Origin: Clostridiales bacterium
GTDB lineage: Bacteria; Bacillota; Clostridia; Saccharofermentanales; Saccharofermentanaceae
Assembly (NCBI GenBank): GCA_017513085.1
Contig: JAFWDK010000009.1
Coordinates: forward strand, 1 to 64,000
Direction of reading: 5' to 3'
Length of the DNA: 64,000 nucleotides
Shown here: in pieces, positions 16,245-23,174 of the stretch
Numbering within the stretch: position 1 is the first letter of the stretch
Layout: every line of letters starts with the position of its first letter
The notes under the pieces: generated by a model
The model's input: the letters and a program-made list of their open reading frames with translations, nothing else
What the model was told of the DNA's origin: nothing
Database searches by the model: none
Translations under genes and position numbers: made by a program

Positions 16245-16577
16245 TCAAAGAAAAATTTGAGCGAAGGTGTTCTTGAGTTCGTGAAAAACCGGAGGATTTT
16301 GTTCCGTTTCCACTGTGACGATTAGATTCTTTCCGAAGAAAATACCATTTCGTCTGAATTCCTCAAACCTTGGCAACTTGTCCATGATATACTGAGGATC
16401 ATCGAAACGCCCCAAGTGCTCGTGAAAGAATACTTCACGGGTAGATTTTTTTAGCAGCGTGAAGTCGGGATGATATACAACACCGTTTTTTAATAAGATC
16501 GGACACTCATATTTGTAGGGAATACCCATGTCATAGAACATATCTGCAAAGATCATCTCGGATTTGGATCTTACCAT
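16245..16577 (-). CDS. C-terminal part of a frameshifted PD-(D/E)XK-like conserved protein
   Basis: This frame carries the conserved end of a hypothetical protein family common in gut Firmicutes: RGEMVRSKSEMIFADMFYDMGIPYKYE, then HPDFTLL and a VFFHEHLG block. The S-E / P-D-F / E-H pattern resembles PD-(D/E)XK nuclease folds, so nuclease-like activity is possible but unproven. In-frame homologous-looking sequence continues upstream to about 16690 (WSSPITDNETYAYLWERKPY), beyond the ATG at 16577, and joins the N-terminal part in another frame. The gene therefore appears broken by one base in an A-run, or this is a sequencing error. The ATG at 16577 has no ribosome site. Confidence 0.65.
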   Translation of the reverse strand: MVRSKSEMIFADMFYDMGIPYKYECPILLKNGVVYHPDFTLLKKSTREVFFHEHLGRFDDPQYIMDKLPRFEEFRRNGIFFGKNLIVTVETEQNPPVFHELKNTFAQIFL

Positions 16578-16671
16578 CTCGCCTCGTTTAGTGCGATACT
16601 TCTTGTTTTCCGGATGATTTGGATTCGGCTCATAGGGTTTTCTCTCCCAGAGGTACGCATATGTTTCATTG

Positions 16672-17043
16672 TCAGTGATAGGGCTTGACCATTTTCTTTC
16701 TGACTACTGGAAGCTGAGCATACTTTGCATCAGAAGAGAAGAGAACGTCCTTGTCTAACAGTTTGGTGATAGCCTTTAATTCAGCACGTGCATTTTGTAA
16801 AAAGAATACAGTGTAATCCTTCTGTGCCAACTGCCTGATTATACTTTCCTCGGACTTAGGAAGATATATATTCTTCGTTTTATCCTCTTGATCCAAACAA
16901 AAGTGGTAATACTGTACGACCCCATGAGATGAAGAGATTCGCAACTGTCCATCCGGCGCTTCCTTGAGAAAAGCTTCTGCGACATGAATTGCCTTCTCAA
17001 GGTCCTGCTTCCTTGTCAATAAAGCTTCCGTGATCTTGTCCAT
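16672..17043 (-). CDS. N-terminal part of the same frameshifted conserved protein
   Basis: About 123 residues starting MDKITEALLTRKQDLEKAI at 17043, with SD AGGAGG seven bases upstream on the minus strand; an upstream in-frame ATG at 17103 has no site. The segment is helical, with a middle IYLPKSEESIIRQLAQKDY that is typical of the N-terminal half of this family. It ends after LPVVRKKMVKPYH at a stop, whereas dropping one base from the AAAA run (16692-16695 on +) would give KKWSSPITDNET and continue into the conserved C-terminal half. Full-length protein would be about 265 residues. Role unknown. Confidence 0.65.
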   Translation of the reverse strand: MDKITEALLTRKQDLEKAIHVAEAFLKEAPDGQLRISSSHGVVQYYHFCLDQEDKTKNIYLPKSEESIIRQLAQKDYTVFFLQNARAELKAITKLLDKDVLFSSDAKYAQLPVVRKKMVKPYH

Positions 17044-17256
17044 TAATAGATCCTCCTTTGTGTAAATAGGAATCAATTTGCCGCTACGGGAAAAAGGAGT
17101 CATATCATATCAATGGTACGGTCACTTGATTATATGAAAGAGTTGAGACCGAACGAAAAATCATTAAAAAAGTACCCGATAGCTACACTATCTATCACAC
17201 ATATATTAAACACCCGGATTCCCATAAATCTATATGATATATGCGAAATCATCCGT

Positions 17257-17293
17257 TTGATGTAAAATATACACGTATCTTATAACAGATACG
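17257..17293 (+). promoter_or_regulatory. Promoter with overlapping dyad before the split-barrel gene
   Basis: TTGATG (17257-17262) and TATAAC (17281-17286) are 18 bases apart. CGTATC (17274-17279) and GATACG (17288-17293) form a dyad that straddles the -10, a position suited to a repressor. The rest of the 17104-17323 gap is AT-rich without a recognisable gene. Confidence 0.45.
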
Positions 17294-17323
17294 CATATAT
17301 CCATAACTATTTGGGAGGCTAAT

Positions 17324-17725
17324 ATGGAAAGCATTGAAAGAGCATGTAAGTTTCTGAAAGACGCACAGACATATTATCTGGCAACGGTCGAGGGTGACCA
17401 GCCAAGAGTACGTCCGTTTGGTACAGCACATATTTTTGAAGGAAAACTTTATATCCAGACCGGCAAAGTAAAGCCGGTTTCCAAGCAGTTGCACGCGAAC
17501 CCGAAGGCAGAGATTTGCGCATTTATGAATGGCGACTGGCTCCGCATCGCTTGCGAACTGATCGAGGATGATCGCCGTGATGCCAGAGCTTCCATGCTTG
17601 ATGCATATCCGAATCTCCGCGGCATGTACAGCGAAGATGATGGAAACTCTGAAGTATTCTATCTGAAGAACGCGACAGCAACCTATTCTTCCTTTACAAA
17701 AGCACCGGAGGTCGAGACTTTCTAA
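17324..17725 (+). CDS. Pyridoxamine 5'-phosphate oxidase family (flavin split-barrel) protein
   Basis: A 133-residue small protein of the FMN-binding split-barrel superfamily. The pattern is typical: CKFLKDAQTYYLATVEGDQPRVRPFGTAHIFEGKLYIQTGKVKPVSKQL, where the Arg-x-Arg-Pro and the Thr-Gly-Lys turn line the flavin site, then AEICAFMNGDWLRIACELIEDD. Anaerobes often carry many such proteins, thought to bind FMN, F420 or heme for small-molecule reduction; substrate unknown. SD GGGAGG precedes the ATG. A GH13 gene follows after 67 bases in the same direction, without evident functional link. Confidence 0.85.
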   Translation: MESIERACKFLKDAQTYYLATVEGDQPRVRPFGTAHIFEGKLYIQTGKVKPVSKQLHANPKAEICAFMNGDWLRIACELIEDDRRDARASMLDAYPNLRGMYSEDDGNSEVFYLKNATATYSSFTKAPEVETF

Positions 17726-17792
17726 TTCGCCCGGAAATGCTCCGTGACCAGGGAGCCCCGGGTCTAATCTTTGACGTAAAGGAATACACAGC

Positions 17793-19187
17793 ATGTGGTT
17801 TGAAGAATCCGTTTTTTACCAGATCTATCCACTGGGTTTTGTTGGTGCGCCCTTTGAAAATGCACCGGCGCAATATGATCCTTCCGGCGTGAAGTATACG
17901 TGGGAGGATAAAGAAGAAGCACCGATCCGGAAAGTAATCGAGTGGATCCCGCATTATAAGAAACTGGGAATCAGTGCCATCTATTTTTCTCCGGTATTCG
18001 AGTCGGATACACACGGTTATAACACCAGAGATTACGGCCTTATCGACCGCCGTCTCGGTACAAACGAAGATTTCAAGGAAGTCGTTGAAGCACTGCACGA
18101 AGCCGGCATCCGTGTCGTTCTCGATGGTGTTTTTAATCACGTCGGACGTGGTTTCTGGGCATTTCAGGATGTGAAAGAAAAGAAGTGGGATTCCCCGTAT
18201 AAAGACTGGTTCCATATTTCTTTTGACGGTAATTCTAACTATAATGACGGATTTTGGTACGAGGGCTGGGAAGGGTGCTTCGATCTTGTGAAATTGAACC
18301 TTCGAAACCCAGCCGTAGTCGATCACATCTTCGATAAGATCCGCTATTGGGTCGAGTATTTCGATATCGACGGACTTCGCCTCGATGTGGCGTATTGCCT
18401 TGACCGGGATTTTCTTAAGCGCCTACGTGGATTTACGGACAGCTTAAAACCCGATTTTCTGCTTCTCGGAGAACTTCTGCATGGAGACTACAAACAGTGG
18501 GTCAATTCCGAGATGTGCCATTCCTGCACGAACTATGCTTGCTATAAGGGTTTGTTCAGCAGCTTTAACTGCATGAATATGTTTGAGGTGATCCATACAT
18601 TGATCCAGCAGTTCGGCCCGGAAAACTGGAGCTGGTTCCGAGGACTCCATCTGATGAGTTTTGTTGATAATCACGATGTGACGAGGATCGCGTCGAATCT
18701 GAATGATCCTGCACATTTGCCGCTGATCTACACACTGGCATTTGGCATGCCGGGATTTCCATGTATCTACTATGGTTCGGAGTGGGGCGCAAAGGGTAGA
18801 AAAGAAGAAGGTGATCCCACGCTTCGCCCTTGCTTCGAGGGACCGGAATGGACAGAACTGACGTCTCATATCGCTAAACTTTCCGAAATCAAGAAGGAAA
18901 GTCCGGCCCTGAATTACGGAAGCTTCCGCTCGGTAGTCTTAACTAACCGGCAATGCATCTTCGAGAGAAAATGGGAAGGGGATGGAGCAGGATCGGAGGG
19001 CTGCCGTAGCAGCAAAAACTATGAACGCATCCTGATTGCGATCAATGCAGCCGATTCTTCCTATACTGCACATTTTGATGCCGGCTGCGGACAGGCCGTC
19101 GACCTTTTGACAGGAAAGATCCACGATTTTGGAGGAGGGTCGGAACTTCCGCCTTATTCTTGCGCGATCTGGAAGATGGAAAACTAG
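17793..19187 (+). CDS. GH13 alpha-amylase family glycosidase
   Basis: A 464-residue cytoplasmic (no signal peptide) glycoside hydrolase of family 13, acting on alpha-glucosidic oligosaccharides. The (beta/alpha)8 barrel motifs are all present: DGVFNHVG (region I), GLRLDVA with nucleophile Asp198 (region II), LLGELLHGD with acid/base Glu227 (region III) and FVDNHD with Asp295 (region IV). The protein begins directly with the barrel (WFEESVFYQIYPLGF), so it lacks the N-terminal CBM34 domain of neopullulanases. A short beta domain C ends the protein. It probably degrades imported maltodextrins or related oligosaccharides. SD AAAGGA precedes ATG 17793. It ends at a TAG stop, showing that TAG terminates normally in this genome. 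Confidence 0.92.
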   Translation: MWFEESVFYQIYPLGFVGAPFENAPAQYDPSGVKYTWEDKEEAPIRKVIEWIPHYKKLGISAIYFSPVFESDTHGYNTRDYGLIDRRLGTNEDFKEVVEALHEAGIRVVLDGVFNHVGRGFWAFQDVKEKKWDSPYKDWFHISFDGNSNYNDGFWYEGWEGCFDLVKLNLRNPAVVDHIFDKIRYWVEYFDIDGLRLDVAYCLDRDFLKRLRGFTDSLKPDFLLLGELLHGDYKQWVNSEMCHSCTNYACYKGLFSSFNCMNMFEVIHTLIQQFGPENWSWFRGLHLMSFVDNHDVTRIASNLNDPAHLPLIYTLAFGMPGFPCIYYGSEWGAKGRKEEGDPTLRPCFEGPEWTELTSHIAKLSEIKKESPALNYGSFRSVVLTNRQCIFERKWEGDGAGSEGCRSSKNYERILIAINAADSSYTAHFDAGCGQAVDLLTGKIHDFGGGSELPPYSCAIWKMEN

Positions 19188-19229
19188 GAAAAACAGGACC
19201 TGCGCATCTTTATACGAAGGAGAAATATT

Positions 19230-19781
19230 ATGAGCACATATCGTTACAATAAAATCAGTACGATCAGTTTCTCTTCCTCCTCTTCCGGCATGATGCTCGG
19301 AAGTAATCACAGCTTGAATGTTGAGATACGATGGGAAGACGATGGGACAGTCATTCTGACGCGAACGGAGATAAAGGGGTTTGAGAAAGAAGAATCCACA
19401 TGGACCGTGGAGAGCGATATGGCTGAGAAGATCCGTTATGAGGCAGAACGTGTGGACATGGCTTCCTGGGGAGCAATGAAATACGAAGAGGACCCGACAA
19501 TGCGATGCACCGATTATTCTTCCTCGGCTGGAGGCTCGATCATCTTGGATATGAGGGATCTCGGAGGAAAACCATATGAGATCATAACGTTTAATCAAAT
19601 AGGCGTATCTCAAGCCGGAAAAGGAGAGGATCTGAATCGGATCGAGACGCTCCTTTCTGCGGTGCAGGATCCTGAAAAAAGAACAGGGTACAAAAAGACC
19701 GACACGAGAACATCAGATGGTCCTGGTGCCGGTAATATGTTTATGGGTTTCAGTATGATGATGCCGAATAGTGGACAGTGA
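19230..19781 (+). CDS. Conserved-looking hypothetical protein, 183 residues
   Basis: Not recognised. A soluble protein without signal peptide or TM helix, beginning MSTYRYNKISTISFSSSSSG and predicted beta-rich in its first 120 residues (LNVEIRWEDDGTVILTRTEI; GGSIILDMRDLGG), with a hydrophilic tail and a Met/Gly-rich end. It has a good ribosome site (AAGGAG) and base use like its neighbours, so it is probably a real gene. It is 43 bases after the GH13 gene on the same strand and converges on the KOW-like gene at 19822. The fold could be a ligand-binding beta sandwich, but I will not assign a role. Confidence 0.65.
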   Translation: MSTYRYNKISTISFSSSSSGMMLGSNHSLNVEIRWEDDGTVILTRTEIKGFEKEESTWTVESDMAEKIRYEAERVDMASWGAMKYEEDPTMRCTDYSSSAGGSIILDMRDLGGKPYEIITFNQIGVSQAGKGEDLNRIETLLSAVQDPEKRTGYKKTDTRTSDGPGAGNMFMGFSMMMPNSGQ

Positions 19782-19821
19782 TCCGTTTTTTCGGGAAATA
19801 GAATAAGTTGTTATTCGATCG

Positions 19822-20649
19822 TTACCAGCAGGATTCAATTTCGTTTTCACTATAAGATTCGACTTTCCTGCCGTCGCGCATGGAAACCATATAACGACCG
19901 TGGTGAATGTCGACAATGCTTCCTTCCAGACCACTGTATTTTACACGGACATGATCTCCTATACGAAACCGAGGAGAGGTGTCCTTTTTAGAGAGCTTCT
20001 TTCTGATCGAATTCAGTTCGAAAAGCGCGCCGATTCCGGCCAGTGTGTGCTTCTTGTCCGGCTTGGATTCTTCGTCAAAGTCGAATTCGTCATCGTCGTC
20101 AAAAACATGCGTGCCTTGTTTCTTGTCGATAGCGTGAATCAGTTTTTCGTCAGCCGTGCACGCCAGTTCCTCCAGAACACCTTCCGGAAAACGCAAACCT
20201 TCCTGGTACTCGAGTTTGACAACATACGTCAGGGTCTTTTCATCAAGGAAAGCAGAAAGATCCTCCAGCTCCAGCGCAGAGAAACGGATATGACAATCCA
20301 ACGCCAGCCGGACCACTCGCGCAAAGTCTTCTTCGGACATATAATCCGCTGATTCGAGAATATCTCCTGACGAAACAGCGAGTCCACGATTAAGCGCAAG
20401 TTCCAGTAATCGGTATACCTGCTCCTCAGAGATATAATCGTAGAATTCGATAATGTCAGTTCCGGTATAGTCGTTGTGCTCGTTGACTGCCCCTTCGGCC
20501 AGCCGATAGCACGCATCGTTGGATGTAAGGTAATCGCAAGCATCCACGACCTCGTTCGCCGGACCATAATTCTCCAATTGAGAGATATTTCTTATGATCG
20601 TCTTTTCTGACCAGTCATCGATTTTCGAGTAGAAGTATTCCCATTCCAT
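19822..20649 (-). CDS. Hypothetical protein with C-terminal KOW/SH3-like domain
   Basis: A 275-residue acidic protein, unrecognised overall. Residues 1-175 are alpha-helical with short repeats each starting near a YLT/YIS/YMS/FLD turn and ending with LAL-type helices (about four copies), perhaps an ankyrin- or HEAT-like solenoid. A stretch DDDDEFDFDEE (~185) links to a conserved-looking helix and then a C-terminal ~50-residue beta domain (FRIGDHVRVKYSGLEGSIVDIHHGRYMVSM) with the hydrophobic-Gly pattern of KOW/SH3-like barrels that bind nucleic acid or protein. SD GGAGGT precedes the start. It is transcribed divergently from rubrerythrin and convergently to the 19230 gene. Confidence 0.7.
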   Translation of the reverse strand: MEWEYFYSKIDDWSEKTIIRNISQLENYGPANEVVDACDYLTSNDACYRLAEGAVNEHNDYTGTDIIEFYDYISEEQVYRLLELALNRGLAVSSGDILESADYMSEEDFARVVRLALDCHIRFSALELEDLSAFLDEKTLTYVVKLEYQEGLRFPEGVLEELACTADEKLIHAIDKKQGTHVFDDDDEFDFDEESKPDKKHTLAGIGALFELNSIRKKLSKKDTSPRFRIGDHVRVKYSGLEGSIVDIHHGRYMVSMRDGRKVESYSENEIESCW

Positions 20650-20682
20650 ATCCTGACCTCCGTATGACTATCTCCTGCATTC

Positions 20683-20721
20683 ATTATAACTATGGTATCT
20701 CTTTTCCAAAAGCACTATAAT
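20683..20721. promoter_or_regulatory. Divergent -10 elements between the KOW-like gene and rubrerythrin
   Basis: On the minus strand TATAAT (20688-20683) stands 33 bases before the KOW-like start, with TTTTGG 17 bases further up. On the plus strand TATAAT occupies 20716-20721, about 70 bases before rubrerythrin; its -35 is not convincing. Confidence 0.4.
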
Positions 20722-20791
20722 GAGTTTATCTTTTTTATGTTTCGGGAAAGTGCTTTTTCCGAAATGAATCTACTAGAAAGAGGTGATCTAT

Positions 20792-21337
20792 ATGGCTAAT
20801 CCGAATCCGTACTCCGGCACGAAGACCGAGAAAAATCTTGAGGCTGCATTTGCAGGAGAATCCCAGGCAAGAAACAAGTATACCTATTTTGCATCCGTCG
20901 CGAAGAAAGAAGGCTACGAACAGATGGCAGCGCTTTTTCTGAAGACGGCAGAGAACGAAAAAGAACATGCAAAGATGTGGTTCAAGGAACTGAAGGGTAT
21001 CGGTGATACGAAGGCCAATCTGGCGGCTGCGGCGGATGGTGAGAATTACGAGTGGACGGATATGTATGAGAGCTTTGCAAAAACCGCGGAGGAGGAAGGC
21101 TTTGCAGATCTGGCGAAGAAGTTCCGCCTTGTTGCGGCTATCGAGAAGCACCATGAAGAGCGTTATCGTGCGCTTCTGAAGAATATCGAGACTGCTCAGG
21201 TTTTTGAGAAGAGTGAAGTAAAGGTTTGGGAGTGCAGAAACTGCGGTCACATCGTAGTTGGTACCAAGGCTCCGGACGTTTGCCCGACTTGTAATCATCC
21301 ACAGTCTTATTTCGAGGTCAGTGAAGCGAATTACTGA
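20792..21337 (+). CDS. rbr: Rubrerythrin
   Basis: A 181-residue oxidative-stress protein of anaerobes that reduces hydrogen peroxide in the cytoplasm. The N-terminal ferritin-like four-helix domain supplies the diiron ligands ([40 protein letters not shown]), and the C-terminal rubredoxin domain carries CRNCGHIV and CPTCNH, the four cysteines for one Fe. Length and order are standard. ATG 20792 is preferred over GTG 20783 because AAAGAGGTGAT is spaced 6-7 bases from it. The divergent promoter region with its own TATAAT suggests separate regulation; no PerR box was recognised. Confidence 0.95.
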   Translation: MANPNPYSGTKTEKNLEAAFAGESQARNKYTYFASVAKKEGYEQMAALFLKTAENEKEHAKMWFKELKGIGDTKANLAAAADGENYEWTDMYESFAKTAEEEGFADLAKKFRLVAAIEKHHEERYRALLKNIETAQVFEKSEVKVWECRNCGHIVVGTKAPDVCPTCNHPQSYFEVSEANY

Positions 21338-21346
21338 GAAATCAAT

Positions 21347-22408
21347 TCATCTGTACATGCGGATCGCGGAGGCAAATGCCAGCGATCCGTATTTTTTTGC
21401 ACTGACCAGCTCGCCGAACTTTTTGGCATTTCCCTTGATCGGCTCTTGGTCCGGAAGGTGTATCTCGTACCCGATCATGTTCCAACGAAGATGAGAGAAG
21501 ATATGCTTGCCCGTTCCCAGTACACGGATATCCGGCTCGATGAAGGAAGCGGCAAGAGAACTATCGCCGCAAAACTCGAGTAGATTATCCTTCAACCATT
21601 TTTTTACTTCGTGATATTCCATATTCCCGGGAAGATCCACCAGTTCGAAAAGACCGGCGAGTAGTCCGGAAGACGGACGCTTGTGGACAAGTATCTTCTT
21701 ACCGACAAAAATGCGTAGGATCGTATGCTCCTCGACAGGCGTCTCTTTTTTCGTTTTCTTCAAAGGAAAGTCTTCCTGTTTCCCAAGAAGATTGGCGCTG
21801 CACTCCGTAGCAAAAGGACATGCTGTGCAACGGGGGCTCTTGGGTGTGCAGATCAGGGAGCCGAAATCCATCAGAGCTTCGTTAAAATCTCCCGGTTCTT
21901 CCGGAGGAATATCCTTCGCGACGCGGGAATAAACTTCGTTATAGGTTGTTCTTTCCGAAGGGATCATCGGCAGGGCGTAAAGTCGGCAGTAGATGCGGAT
22001 ACAATTACCATCCACAGCAGGAACGGGCTCCTGAAAAGCCTGTGAGGCAATGGCCCCGGCCATATACGGGCCGATGCCGGGAATCCGGATCAGAAGATCA
22101 GAAGATTCGGGAAGCTCTCCATCAAAATGCTCACAAACGTATCTGGCGCCACGCATCAGGTTTCTGGCACGCGAATAATAACCGAGACCTTCCCAAAGCT
22201 TCAATACCTCATCTTCCGAAGACGCGGCCAGTGAGCGGATGTCAGGAAAGTGTTCCAGAAAACGCGGATAATAATCGAGAACGGTAGTCACCCGAGTCTG
22301 TTGCAGCATCGCTTCGGAGATCCAGGTACCGTAAGGCGTGCGGTCGGTCCGCCAGGGAAGGCAACGGTGATTGTTCCTATACCAGGAGAGAAGTGATTCT
22401 ACGTCCAT
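21347..22408 (-). CDS. mutY: A/G-specific adenine DNA glycosylase MutY
   Basis: A 353-residue base-excision repair enzyme that removes adenine mispaired with 8-oxoguanine. Domains are the HhH-GPD catalytic core, with catalytic Glu in WISEAMLQQTRV, the helix-hairpin-helix LIRIPGIGPYMAGAIAS and catalytic Asp in PAVDGNCIRI. A [4Fe-4S] cluster motif C-x6-C-x2-C-x5-C follows (ICTPKSPRCTACPFATEC), and a C-terminal NUDIX-like MutT domain (~230-345) recognises 8-oxoG. The start has no ribosome site of its own and overlaps the end of the HD-domain gene by 10 bases, implying translational coupling. It converges with rubrerythrin, leaving only 9 bases between stops. Confidence 0.95.
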   Translation of the reverse strand: MDVESLLSWYRNNHRCLPWRTDRTPYGTWISEAMLQQTRVTTVLDYYPRFLEHFPDIRSLAASSEDEVLKLWEGLGYYSRARNLMRGARYVCEHFDGELPESSDLLIRIPGIGPYMAGAIASQAFQEPVPAVDGNCIRIYCRLYALPMIPSERTTYNEVYSRVAKDIPPEEPGDFNEALMDFGSLICTPKSPRCTACPFATECSANLLGKQEDFPLKKTKKETPVEEHTILRIFVGKKILVHKRPSSGLLAGLFELVDLPGNMEYHEVKKWLKDNLLEFCGDSSLAASFIEPDIRVLGTGKHIFSHLRWNMIGYEIHLPDQEPIKGNAKKFGELVSAKKYGSLAFASAIRMYR

Positions 22409-22932
22409 GGCAGAAGCGCGATCAAAAGAGAAAATGCATGCGCGATCGGAGCGAAAAACTTCTTCTTGGAAAGCTTACGTCCAAGTTCTGAGAAAAACTC
22501 TTTGTTGGCACAATGCTTGTCGGCGAGCATGACCAGAATGCTTTCACGGTATCTCGGCGGAACCGGAGTCAGCGGAAACATGTGGCGCACAATAATGTTT
22601 TCTTCAATAGGTGTCAGATCAAATTCGCGTCTGGCGTTCTCCAACGCAATTTTAGGATGCGCAAAGCCATGGAGTTTATCCAACTTGACTGTGTGCCAGT
22701 CGTAGAGAAAGTAGTCGTGAAGAAGCGCGCCACGCACAAGCTGGTCTTTCTTGAATCGGAAGGGAAGATGCATAGCTATCGAAAGCGCGGTCTTAGCTAC
22801 GGCCATGACATGATCGTAGCAAGTACAGGTCCCGTGTTGGATATACTGACGTAAAGGCTCCAGTTTTCCGCTTGCAAGGATCGGAGCCGCCAGGGAATCA
22901 AAAAGAATGTCCAACTTATACTGTCGCTTCAA
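22399..22932 (-). CDS. HD-domain phosphohydrolase-like protein
   Basis: About 177 residues of the HD superfamily of metal-dependent phosphohydrolases. Metal ligands are visible as His in TCYDHVMAVAKTAL, the HD pair in GALLHDYFLYDW, and later His/Asp residues in IVRHMFPL and ADKHCANKEF. Substrates of small HD proteins of this type (often nucleotides) are not predictable. The start chosen is TTG 22932 because GGGGAGAG lies properly upstream; an ATG at 22947 is in frame but has no ribosome site and sits only about 14 bases after the likely transcription start. The gene precedes and overlaps mutY, so both share one transcript. The C-terminus ends in a hydrophobic stretch. Confidence 0.75.
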   Translation of the reverse strand: MKRQYKLDILFDSLAAPILASGKLEPLRQYIQHGTCTCYDHVMAVAKTALSIAMHLPFRFKKDQLVRGALLHDYFLYDWHTVKLDKLHGFAHPKIALENARREFDLTPIEENIIVRHMFPLTPVPPRYRESILVMLADKHCANKEFFSELGRKLSKKKFFAPIAHAFSLLIALLPWT

Positions 22933-22967
22933 AAGGTCTCTCCCCATTCATACGCATATCTAATAAC

Positions 22968-22996
22968 ATTCTAATACATTTTGAGCGGTATTTGAA
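22968..22996 (-). promoter_or_regulatory. Promoter of the HD gene-mutY transcript
   Basis: On the minus strand TTCAAA (22996-22991) and TAGAAT (22973-22968) are 17 bases apart. Immediately downstream is GATATGCGTATG (22960-22949), a 12-base string found again after the minus-strand promoter at 52353-52381. Confidence 0.45.
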
Positions 22997-23174
22997 TATG
23001 AGTAGAAACTTTTTCATAACCCGAACCGTGACAGCAGTTACCGGTTTATCTTTCCCGAAAAGGTCGGAAAGGCGATTTAACAAGGGATATTATGTTCTTG
23101 GAGTATATATTTTTCCTTATCTTTGCATGTTATACTTTAAACTGATAAAAAATTTTATTACGTGGAGGGGTGCT

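Noticed and set aside
15834..16325. Plus-strand open frame through the 63-bp array, encoding NSPVI...ITGE repeats
   Set aside because: It begins inside the alkD gene without a ribosome site, stays open only because the unit is a multiple of three, and its tail runs antisense through the conserved gene at 16245. No independent evidence of coding.
22872..23174. N-terminal extension of the first LRR protein
   Set aside because: No ribosome site, overlaps the divergent HD gene and its promoter, and would bury the signal peptide that starts at 23175.
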